From Candidatus Aminicenantes bacterium (GTDB lineage Bacteria > Acidobacteriota > Aminicenantia > Aminicenantales > UBA4085), in the NCBI GenBank assembly GCA_026393855.1, contig JAPKZJ010000108.1:80600-112962 (forward strand): a stretch of DNA of 32,363 bases, written 5' to 3'. The notes beneath the pieces were generated by a model that saw nothing but the letters and a program-made list of their open reading frames with translations, made no database searches and had not been told where the DNA came from. This document shows positions 1 to 7,062 of the stretch, in pieces (positions within the stretch are counted from its first letter, which is position 1; each line of letters opens with the position of its first letter). Made by a program: the position numbers and the translations under genes.

Positions 1-785
1 AAGGGATACTCCGCGCGGACGTAGACGTATCCTTCCGAAGCGCCCACGGCATAAGCCCCGATGATCATCCCCTCCAAGACCGAATGCGGGTTTCCCTCCA
101 GCAGGCCCCGATCCATATAGGCGCCCGGGTCGCCCTCGTCGGCGTTGCAAACGACATATTTCGGGCGTCCGGCCGCATCCCGGCCAAGCTGCCATTTGAT
201 CCCGGTCGGAAAGCCCGCGCCTCCCCGGCCGCGCAGGCCCGAGGCTTTGATCTCATCGATGACGCCGGCGGCGGACATCTCGAAGAAAGCCTTGGCCAAG
301 GCCCCATAGCCGCCTTGTTGGACATAGTCTTCGATCCGCTCGGGGTCGAGCCGCAGGTTGGCTTCGGTCAGGCGCCGCAGCTGCTTGCGGTAGAAGGGCA
401 GGTCGGCCAGATGGGTCACCGCCTTCGACCGCGGCCCTTCCTTATAGACCAACCGCTCGACGATCCGGCCCTGGAGCCCGGTCTTCTCCACAATTTCGGC
501 CGCGTCGGCAGGCCCGAGGCGGCCGTAGAAGTAGCCTTCCGGTTGAACGACAAGGCTGGGTTCCCATTCGCAATAGCCGTGGCAGCCCGTGATCAGAAGT
601 CCGATCCGGCCGGAGAGGCCGCGGCTTTCGATGGCCGCCCGAACCGCCTCGGCCAGCTCCATGGCTCCCGAGGCCCGGCCGCAGGTCCCCGCCGTAACGA
701 CGATCGTTCGGGCCGGGGACGAGGCCTCCTCGCGCAGGCGCGCCCGCCAATCCTCCAAATGGCCGGGATGGGCCAGACGCATCAT
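1..785 (-). CDS. NADH-binding NuoF/HydB/HndC-like subunit (partial, 3' end outside window)
   Basis: This is the first 261 residues of a flavoprotein subunit that oxidises or reduces NAD(P)H with FMN, as in complex I NuoF or the HydB/HndC subunit of NAD(P)-linked [FeFe]-hydrogenases. Residues 25-85 form a thioredoxin-like [2Fe-2S] domain (GTCG at Cys35; Cys68 and Cys72 in TGCHGYCE). That domain is typical of HydB/HndC-type subunits rather than proteobacterial NuoF. The glycine-rich NADH/FMN loop GLRGRGGAGFPTG is at 183-195, followed by CNADEGDPGAYMDR. The ATG overlaps the nuoE stop as ATGA, so the two are translationally coupled; a second ATG follows at once. The partner enzyme (hydrogenase, formate dehydrogenase or respiratory complex) lies outside the window. 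Confidence 0.9.
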   Translation of the reverse strand, partial: MMRLAHPGHLEDWRARLREEASSPARTIVVTAGTCGRASGAMELAEAVRAAIESRGLSGRIGLLITGCHGYCEWEPSLVVQPEGYFYGRLGPADAAEIVEKTGLQGRIVERLVYKEGPRSKAVTHLADLPFYRKQLRRLTEANLRLDPERIEDYVQQGGYGALAKAFFEMSAAGVIDEIKASGLRGRGGAGFPTGIKWQLGRDAAGRPKYVVCNADEGDPGAYMDRGLLEGNPHSVLEGMIIGAYAVGASEGYVYVRAEYP

Positions 786-1255
786 GCCTTCCGCTCGACC
801 CGCCGCAGGCCGAGGACGATCTCGCGGGCCCGGCCCGCGGTCACCCGGGCTTCGAAGCGGCCGTCCACGTGCAGGACGGGGCCGATGGCGCAGCAGCCCA
901 GGCAGTTGACAGTTCTCAAGTCGATCTGGCCGTCGGTCGTCGTCTCGCCAGGCCGAATGGCCAGGGTTCGTCCCAGCTCCTCGGCCACGGCATCGCCGCC
1001 GCGGACATGACAGGCCGTGCCCAGGCAGACCTCGACGACATGGCGGGCCGGAGGCCGGAGATGAAAGCGGGGGTAAAAGGACAGGACGCCGTAGACTTCG
1101 CTGGAGGTCATTCGAACGTGTTTGGCCACCGCCGGCAGGACCGAGGCCGGGACATGGCCGAAACGGTCCTGGATGCGGTGGAGGATGCCGACAAGGTCCC
1201 GCGGCCGCGAGCCCGCCTCGTGCAGGATGTCGCGGATATCGAACGAGTCGCTCAT
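782..1255 (-). CDS. nuoE: NuoE-like [2Fe-2S] thioredoxin-fold subunit
   Basis: A 157-residue subunit that carries one [2Fe-2S] cluster and relays electrons to or from the NuoF flavin. Cluster ligands are Cys77 and Cys82 (CLGTAC) and Cys118 and Cys122 (CLGCC), the family's C-x4-C...C-x3-C pattern. The N-terminal helical segment (RDLVGILHRIQDRFGHVP) and the segment VYGVLSFYPRF are also typical. The start is the ATG at 1255: the frame is open further upstream, but that part has no NuoE similarity and runs into the amidohydrolase gene. A good promoter lies just upstream, so the pair may be expressed apart from the amidohydrolase. It could equally be called HydC or HndA; the partner is not visible. 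Confidence 0.92.
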   Translation of the reverse strand: MSDSFDIRDILHEAGSRPRDLVGILHRIQDRFGHVPASVLPAVAKHVRMTSSEVYGVLSFYPRFHLRPPARHVVEVCLGTACHVRGGDAVAEELGRTLAIRPGETTTDGQIDLRTVNCLGCCAIGPVLHVDGRFEARVTAGRAREIVLGLRRVERKA

Positions 1256-1276
1256 CGCTTCTTGCCGGCGGAAAAA

Positions 1277-1305
1277 AATATAGCAGAATCGAAAGGCTTC
1301 GGCAA
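1277..1305 (-). promoter_or_regulatory. Sigma-70-type promoter of nuoE-nuoF
   Basis: On the minus strand TTGCCG (1305-1300) is followed after 17 bp by TATATT (1282-1277) with a TGC extension before it (extended -10). The predicted start near 1270 gives a leader of about 15 nt. Read by eye. Confidence 0.6.
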
Positions 1306-1316
1306 ACGGCCGGGCT

Positions 1317-2996
1317 TCACCGCCGATAGACCACGGTCCCGCCGCAGATCGTCGCCCGGACCCGGATGTCCTTGATCGCGGCCGGCGGCCCGGCCAAGGG
1401 GTCCTTGTCCAGGACGACCATGTCGGCCAGGCGGCCCGCCGCCAGGACGCCCTTGCGGGACTCGGCGAATTCGGCGTAGGCGCCGCCCTGAGTGAAGGCA
1501 CGGACGGCCTCCATGAGACCGATCTTCTGCTCGGGCACCCACCCTCCGGGCCGCGAGCCGTCGATCGGGGCCCGGGTCACGGCGGCGTAGAGGCCCTGAA
1601 TCGGGTCCATCGGCGCCACCGGCCAATCCGAGCCGAAGGCCAGCCGAACGCCTTGATCGAGAAAAGTCCGGAAGGCATAGGTCGTCCGGGCCCGCTCCGG
1701 CCCGATGCGCGCTTCGGCCCAGCGGCCGTCGTCGATGGCGTGATAGGGCTGGACCGAGGCGATCACACCCAGGCGGGCGAAGCGGGCGAAATCGGCCGGC
1801 CGCAGGTGCTGGGCGTGTTCGATCCGGAAGCGGCGGTCGCGGGTCGGGCCGGCGCCAGCGGCCTTCTCGAAGGCGTCCAGAATGACCGCGACGGCCCGAT
1901 CGCCGATGGCGTGGATCGCCACCTGAAGCCCTCCCGCGTCGGCGGCCGCGATGCGGGCGGCCATGACCCCCTCGGGAAACATCTCGCCGTGGAAGAGGCC
2001 CTTGTTGCCCGGTTCGTCGCTGTACGGTTCGAAGAATGCCGCCGTGCCCGAACCCAGCGAGCCGTCGGCGAAGCCTTTCAGGCCGGCGAAGCGCAGCCAG
2101 TCGTCGCCGAACCCGCTCTGCAAGCCGAGCCGGAGGACTTCGTCGACCCGTGCGATCGGGACATAAAAGTAGATGCGCGTCGTCAGGCGCCCGGCCCGCC
2201 GGTATTCCTGGTAGAGGTCGAACCCGGCCTCGCCCGAGACGTCGTGGACCGAGGTGACGCCTTTCTCCGCCGCGTAGCGGAGGGCGGCGTCGAGGGCCCG
2301 CCGTCGCTCGGCCTCGGCCGGCGCCGGGACGACTCGAAAAACGAGGTCCATGGCCGCGTCCTTGAGGATGCCGGTCGGTTCGCCGCTCCTGGGATCGCGG
2401 ACGATCTCTCCCCCGGGCGGCGCCGGTGTCGTCCGGGTGACGCCGGCCATGGCCAAGGCCAGGCTGTTGCAGAGCACCATGTGGCCGTCCAGCCGGTTGA
2501 CGCAGACGGGATGATTGGGTGTGGCGGCATCGATCCACTCCCGCCGCGGCAGCTCGACCGGCCGGAACAGCTGATGATCCCAATCCCCGTTCAGGATCCA
2601 TTCCCCTTTGGGCCGGGCCTTGGCCTCGGCCGCGATCCGGGCCGTGAACTCCTCCCGCGAACCGGCGTCCCGGAGCTTGACGGAGAGGAGGGCCAGGCCG
2701 CCGTTGAGGAAGTGAACGTGGCTGTCGACGAATCCGGGCAGGACGAAGCCTCCGCCCAGATCCTCGCGCCGGGTTTGCGGTCCGGCCAGGGCCAGGATCT
2801 CAGCCTGCGTCCCCACCGCCGCGATCTTCCCGTTCCACACAGCCACGGCCTCGGCTCGGGGCTTCTCCGGGTCCAGAGTGAGGAAGGAACCATTCAGGTA
2901 AACCGCGTCCGCCTTCATGACCGCTCCCTTCCGGCAGGCCTCGCCGCCGATCACCAGTCCGATGACCGCCGCCGCGATAAGAATCCGTTGCTTCAT
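1317..2996 (-). CDS. YtcJ-like amidohydrolase (Amidohydro_3), exported
   Basis: A 559-residue metal-dependent hydrolase of the YtcJ/N-substituted formamide deformylase group, which cleaves C-N bonds in amides or related compounds; the substrate cannot be told. After an N-terminal hydrophobic segment (residues 4-20) with Cys21 in a poor lipobox (GGEAC), the small beta domain is followed by the metal motif DSHVHF (His93, His95). Later come KGFADGSLGSGT, VAIHAIGDRA, RIEHAQHL and FGSDWP, the other conserved barrel segments. The ATG at 2996 is preceded by GGGAGAGAG. A longer frame upstream is only open reading through the promoter. If the Met at residue 27 were used, the protein would be cytoplasmic. 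It probably stands alone on its own promoter; the nuoEF genes follow 61 bp later with a promoter of their own. Confidence 0.88.
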   Translation of the reverse strand: MKQRILIAAAVIGLVIGGEACRKGAVMKADAVYLNGSFLTLDPEKPRAEAVAVWNGKIAAVGTQAEILALAGPQTRREDLGGGFVLPGFVDSHVHFLNGGLALLSVKLRDAGSREEFTARIAAEAKARPKGEWILNGDWDHQLFRPVELPRREWIDAATPNHPVCVNRLDGHMVLCNSLALAMAGVTRTTPAPPGGEIVRDPRSGEPTGILKDAAMDLVFRVVPAPAEAERRRALDAALRYAAEKGVTSVHDVSGEAGFDLYQEYRRAGRLTTRIYFYVPIARVDEVLRLGLQSGFGDDWLRFAGLKGFADGSLGSGTAAFFEPYSDEPGNKGLFHGEMFPEGVMAARIAAADAGGLQVAIHAIGDRAVAVILDAFEKAAGAGPTRDRRFRIEHAQHLRPADFARFARLGVIASVQPYHAIDDGRWAEARIGPERARTTYAFRTFLDQGVRLAFGSDWPVAPMDPIQGLYAAVTRAPIDGSRPGGWVPEQKIGLMEAVRAFTQGGAYAEFAESRKGVLAAGRLADMVVLDKDPLAGPPAAIKDIRVRATICGGTVVYRR

Positions 2997-3051
2997 GCCG
3001 TCTCTCTCCCCGGCCGGACGGCTTGACGCCGCGGCCCGTCCGCCCGCGGTC

Positions 3052-3080
3052 ACTATAGGTTCCGAGGGGAAGGAAGTCAA
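3052..3080 (-). promoter_or_regulatory. Promoter of the amidohydrolase gene
   Basis: Minus-strand TTGACT (3080-3075), 17-bp spacer, TATAGT (3057-3052). Its -35 lies 9 bp from the -35 of the divergent kinase promoter, so the two polymerases probably compete or share a regulator. The leader would be about 50 nt. Confidence 0.7.
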
Positions 3081-3089
3081 CGGCGTCGG

Positions 3090-3118
3090 TTGACTGGCGG
3101 CCCGTCTTCGGCTAATAA
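3090..3118 (+). promoter_or_regulatory. Promoter of the GHMP kinase-efp operon
   Basis: TTGACT (3090-3095), 17-bp spacer, TAATAA (3113-3118). The expected transcription start falls at or next to the ATG at 3127, so the message would be leaderless. No Shine-Dalgarno sequence is correctly placed. Confidence 0.6.
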
Positions 3119-3126
3119 CATAGGAT

Positions 3127-4203
3127 ATGAATCCATCCACGCTCAGTGTCTCCTCCCCCGGCCGCATGTGCCTCTTCGGCGAACACCAGGACTACTTCGG
3201 CTTGGCCATCATCGCCGCCGCCCTCGATCTGCGCATCACCATCGCCGGGACGCGCCGGACGGACGGACGGATCATCATCGACATGCCCGATTTGGGTGAG
3301 CGGGAGGAGCTGACGGCGACCGCCGAGATGCCCTACGACAAGAAGCGCGACTACCTGAAAAGCGCCGTCAACATCCACCGCCGGGCCGGCCTGCCCCTCT
3401 CGGGCTGGGATTGCCGCATCACCAGCACCATCCCGATCAACGCCGGAACCTCCAGCTCCTCGGCCATGGTTGTAGCCTGGAACAAGTTCTTGCTGGAGGC
3501 GGCCGGCGATCCCCGGGCCGCCGACCCGCGAGCTCTGGCCGAGCTGGGCTTCGACACCGAAGTGGCCGAGTTCCGGGAACCGGGCGGCAAGATGGACCAT
3601 TACGCCTCCGCCTTCGGCGGTGTGGTCTGGATCCGCTTCGACACCCCCATGGGCTTCGACCAGTTGCGCAATCCCCTGGGGACGTTCGTCCTGGCCAATT
3701 CCCTTCAGAAGAAGGACACCACCGGGACACTGGGCTTCATCAAGTCTCACGTCCTGGCCGGCGCCGCCCGCGTCGCCGAGCGCATCCCCGGCTTCGATCT
3801 CAAGTCCCCTCTCAGCGGCGAAGTCCGGCGGGAGATCGAGCTCCTGCCGGCCGACGAAAGCCGGTTGCTCCTGGGCACGCTGCTGACCCGCGACCTGACC
3901 CGGGAAGGCGCCCACTTGTTCCAAGCCCCGGCCTTCGATCACCGCCGCTTCGGCGGCCTGCTGACGGCCCAGCACGCCGTGCTGCGCGACCGTCTCCGCA
4001 TCTCGACCGACAAGATCGAGGCCCTGATCGCGGCGGCCCTTGACGCCGGGGCCTTTGGTGCTAAAATAAACGGCTCCGGCGGCGGCGGCTGCATGTTCGC
4101 CTATGCGCCCGTCAATCCCGACCGCGTCGCCGCGGCCGTGGCCGAGGCCGGAGGCCAGGCCTTCGTCGTCCGAGTGGACGAAGGGGCTCGGCGCGAATCC
4201 TGA
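3127..4203 (+). CDS. Galactokinase-like GHMP-family sugar kinase
   Basis: A 358-residue kinase of the galactokinase/mevalonate kinase superfamily, expected to phosphorylate a sugar with ATP in the cytoplasm. All three family motifs are visible: SPGRMCLFGEHQDYFG at 10-25 (compare the GRxNLIGEHxDY of galactokinase), the phosphate-binding loop NAGTSSSSA at 105-113, and GAKINGSGGGGC at 311-322. Asp157 in GGKMDHYAS sits where galactokinases have the catalytic Asp. The galactose-contacting segment is not canonical, so the substrate may be arabinose, a uronate or another sugar. The gene lies 13 bp ahead of efp on the same strand and should share its transcript. Its ATG appears to coincide with the transcription start. 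Confidence 0.85.
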   Translation: MNPSTLSVSSPGRMCLFGEHQDYFGLAIIAAALDLRITIAGTRRTDGRIIIDMPDLGEREELTATAEMPYDKKRDYLKSAVNIHRRAGLPLSGWDCRITSTIPINAGTSSSSAMVVAWNKFLLEAAGDPRAADPRALAELGFDTEVAEFREPGGKMDHYASAFGGVVWIRFDTPMGFDQLRNPLGTFVLANSLQKKDTTGTLGFIKSHVLAGAARVAERIPGFDLKSPLSGEVRREIELLPADESRLLLGTLLTRDLTREGAHLFQAPAFDHRRFGGLLTAQHAVLRDRLRISTDKIEALIAAALDAGAFGAKINGSGGGGCMFAYAPVNPDRVAAAVAEAGGQAFVVRVDEGARRES

Positions 4204-4216
4204 TTCCGGAGCCCCC

Positions 4217-4780
4217 ATGATCGACGCCACGCATATCCGCAAGAACATGATCCTGAAGATGGAGGACGGCCAACTCTGGCGGGTCGTCGAGATGCAGCTG
4301 ATCACACCCGGCCGCTGGAAGGCCATGGTCCAGACAAAGCTACGGAGCCTGAAGGACAATTCGGTCAAGGACCACCGCTTCCGCTCGGTCGACCGGGTCG
4401 AACAGATCCACCTCGACGCCGTCGATATGGAGTTCATGTACCAGAACGGCGACGAATACGTCTTCATGAACCACCAGACCTACGACCAGGTCCAGCTCAC
4501 CGCCGAGGCCATCGGCGACTCCGTCAAGTATCTGGTCCCCAACGTCGTCTTCAGCATCGAGAGCTTCGACGGCCTGCCCGTCAACGTCATCCCCCCGACG
4601 TTCATGGAGATGAAGGTCGCCTCGACCGAGCTGTCGATGAGGGGCGCCACGGCCGCCGCCTCCTACAAGCCGGCCACCATGGAGAACGGGCTGATTGTTC
4701 CCGTCCCCCCGTTCGTCAACGACGGCGACGTCATCCGCATCGACACCCGGGAGGACAAATACCTGGAGCGGGTCAAGTAA
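4217..4780 (+). CDS. efp: Translation elongation factor P
   Basis: EF-P (187 residues, the usual length) binds the ribosome between P and E sites and relieves stalling at polyproline. All three beta-barrel domains are present, including VNVIPPTFMEMKV in domain II and the C-terminal GLIVPVPPFVNDGDVIRIDT. The domain I tip that reaches the peptidyl-transferase centre reads TPGRWKA (30-36): the modified position holds Arg33, not the Lys34 of E. coli, and a tryptophan follows. CCGGAG precedes the ATG at 4217; the frame is open further upstream but only inside the kinase gene. No modification enzyme (EpmA, EarP or YmfI type) is in the window. Confidence 0.96.
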   Translation: MIDATHIRKNMILKMEDGQLWRVVEMQLITPGRWKAMVQTKLRSLKDNSVKDHRFRSVDRVEQIHLDAVDMEFMYQNGDEYVFMNHQTYDQVQLTAEAIGDSVKYLVPNVVFSIESFDGLPVNVIPPTFMEMKVASTELSMRGATAAASYKPATMENGLIVPVPPFVNDGDVIRIDTREDKYLERVK

Positions 4781-4807
4781 CGTCGGCTCGCCCCGCCGGG
4801 CCGGAGC

Positions 4808-7018
4808 TCAGATCGCCCGTTTGAAAGTCGCGGTGTTCCCGGCCGCATCCCTGACCAGGATCGTGACCAGATTGTCGCTCCCCGCCGCCAGCGGAATCTT
4901 CAGCTTGAAGCTTTCGGTCCGGCCGTCGCAGATCCCATCCTCGGGAAAGACGATCCGCCAGTCGTCCGGCCGCAGCAGGTAGCGAACTTCCTTGACGGCC
5001 GAAAACTCGTCCTCGACCGCGAAGCTCAGCAACAGGGCCCCGGCTTCTTTCCGCGTCTGCAGGTCCTTGACGACCGGGGCCGCGTTGTCGACCAGGAAGG
5101 CGGAGCTCGTCTTCTCGACGGAGCGGGCCGTCTCGGCCGGGTTGGAGGGCAGGTCCGTGGCGACGATTTTCAGGGCATAGATGCCGTCGGCCAATGGAGT
5201 CGTGGCGAAGGCATAGAGCGTTTCCGTCCAATGATCCTCGAGCAGGCGCCAGCCGGCCTCGCCGTCGGCCCGAAGCCAGACGGAGTACGACAGCGCATCG
5301 GCGTTTTCATCGTCCGCCTCCCAGACCGCGGTCTGGTAGCCGCGCCGCTCGACCTTCTTGGCCATGGCGAACTTGAGGTCGTCGTGTCGGCCCGAGGGGG
5401 CGTCGGGCGCCCGCCGCTCCAATCCCCAGATGATCTCGTCCTGATCGATCGGCTTGAGATAGACTTCGCCCGGCGGCAGAAGATCGAGCTTACCGATGGC
5501 CGGAGGCATATTGGCTTGGAGGTAGGCCATCGTCAGCCGGGCCAGCGAAGGCGTCCCTCGCGCCGTGCCTGTCTTGAGCAAGGCCCGGAGCTGGAGGTAT
5601 CGGCCGCGGGGGCTGAGGACGGGCTCGCCATCCGCCTTGGCATAGGGCGGCGACCAGTCCGACCAGGACGGGCCCGGCTCGGCGGTGTTGCCGCTGCGGG
5701 ACAGGATCTGGACGACCGCCCCCTGGGGCAAGACCGCCTCCCATTGGACGCGGCCCCAGGCCGCCGGCGTCCTGGCGTCCAGCACGGGGCCCAGGTACTC
5801 GCCTTCGGAGCGGGGCTCGGGGGAAAGGACGGAGATCTCGGGCGGGTTGTTGGACAGGAGATGGAGCTTCGTCTCCACTGGGATCAGAGCGAAAATTTGT
5901 TCGGATTCCTTTTGCAGGACAAGCGACAGCTTCTCGTCCTTGTCGACACCGTAGAGCCGTCCCTTGGGGCCCGTCCCGATGAAGAGCTTCTGCTCGGTCT
6001 CGCTCCAATGGAGGGCATAGACCATCTCGTCGGCCGAACTCCAGATCCGCCGGACCAAACCATCGGGGCCGATCTTGAAGACCGCGCCGGGCTCTTTCAC
6101 AGGTGCCCCGGCGATCGCCGGGCGGGCCGACGGAGCGGTCTCGGGAGCGGCCGCGACCGACGCTGTCGACGCTGTCCCGGCGCTGGCCGAAACGGAGATG
6201 ACGACATCGGTCTGGACGGGCGGGGCGACGGCCGCCGGCTCCTCCTTGTGCGACCGGGATGTTCCGCCCGCCCCGGCCAGGATGGCGCCCTGGGCGTCGA
6301 TAGCCAGGGCCCGAACTTCTTCGAACGGAGTCTCGAACAGGACTTGGCCGCGCCCGTTGCGGCCGATTTTATAGACGACGCCCGGTCCGCCGCTGCCCGC
6401 GATCAGGTCGCCGCCGCGGTCGCGGCGCAGGCAAAGGATGTGGTTCTCGGCCGACTTGAAAACCATCCGGCCCTGGCCCTCGGGCAAGATCTCATAGATT
6501 CCGCCGGCCTCGCCCACGGCGGCCAGGAGGTTCCCGGTGCCCTCGAACTCGAGATCCCAGATGTACTTCTCAGCCGGATTGAAGAACTCCGTTCCCTTAC
6601 CCTTCTCGGGAATCCGGTAGATCTTGCCCTGCGGCGAAGTGGCTGCGAACAGAACGCCCTTCGGATCGACGGCCAAGGCCGTGACATCCATCTCGGCGGT
6701 CTGGAAATAGAGCTCGTTCGGGCCGTTCTTGGCCCGCCGGAAGACACGCCCGCCATGGCCCGTCCCGATGAAGACGGCCCCGTCCGGAGCGGCCAGGTAA
6801 GACAGATAGAACTCTTCCGTCGGCCCGGCGATTTTCTCTTCGCGCGGGGCCAGGGTCAGAGACCCTTCGGCCGAAAGCGAGACGCCGTTGGATTTGCCGC
6901 GCAGCCAGTCGTCGTAGGTCCGGAGGGTCCATCGCTGGGGAGCGACGGCCCAAGTCCAGGTCGCGGCGGCGACGACTGCCGAAACGAATGTCAACAGGGC
7001 TATCGAGTTCTTTCTCAT
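4808..7018 (-). CDS. Secreted beta-propeller protein of unknown function
   Basis: A 736-residue exported protein not tied to a characterised family. Residues 1-26 form a signal peptide (MRKNSIALL...). The N-terminal half holds repeated blades of the kind 'value, GxGxxGxVYKI, GRGxxLFE, VRALAIDAxGxILAG', recurring at roughly 40-50 residue intervals, as in two-component-regulator or NHL-like propellers. A Pro/Ala/Thr/Ser-rich stretch interrupts the propeller around the middle. The C-terminal half looks like beta-sandwich modules, ending in an Ig-like domain (AAPVVKDLQTR...VRDAAGNTATF). The ATG at 7018 follows AGGAGA at good spacing. It is the second gene after the S55 peptidase, 44 bp downstream, so the two are probably co-transcribed and may act together in the envelope. 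Confidence 0.75.
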   Translation of the reverse strand: MRKNSIALLTFVSAVVAAATWTWAVAPQRWTLRTYDDWLRGKSNGVSLSAEGSLTLAPREEKIAGPTEEFYLSYLAAPDGAVFIGTGHGGRVFRRAKNGPNELYFQTAEMDVTALAVDPKGVLFAATSPQGKIYRIPEKGKGTEFFNPAEKYIWDLEFEGTGNLLAAVGEAGGIYEILPEGQGRMVFKSAENHILCLRRDRGGDLIAGSGGPGVVYKIGRNGRGQVLFETPFEEVRALAIDAQGAILAGAGGTSRSHKEEPAAVAPPVQTDVVISVSASAGTASTASVAAAPETAPSARPAIAGAPVKEPGAVFKIGPDGLVRRIWSSADEMVYALHWSETEQKLFIGTGPKGRLYGVDKDEKLSLVLQKESEQIFALIPVETKLHLLSNNPPEISVLSPEPRSEGEYLGPVLDARTPAAWGRVQWEAVLPQGAVVQILSRSGNTAEPGPSWSDWSPPYAKADGEPVLSPRGRYLQLRALLKTGTARGTPSLARLTMAYLQANMPPAIGKLDLLPPGEVYLKPIDQDEIIWGLERRAPDAPSGRHDDLKFAMAKKVERRGYQTAVWEADDENADALSYSVWLRADGEAGWRLLEDHWTETLYAFATTPLADGIYALKIVATDLPSNPAETARSVEKTSSAFLVDNAAPVVKDLQTRKEAGALLLSFAVEDEFSAVKEVRYLLRPDDWRIVFPEDGICDGRTESFKLKIPLAAGSDNLVTILVRDAAGNTATFKRAI

Positions 7019-7062
7019 CGTCGTTCTCCTTGCTCCCGAAGGCGGGAGGGCGGCCAGCGGGG

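Noticed and set aside
84-1010. Long open frame on the plus strand opposite nuoF and nuoE
   Set aside because: It is the antisense of the conserved NuoF/NuoE frames; the high GC content leaves long stop-free shadow frames and its translation shows no domain.
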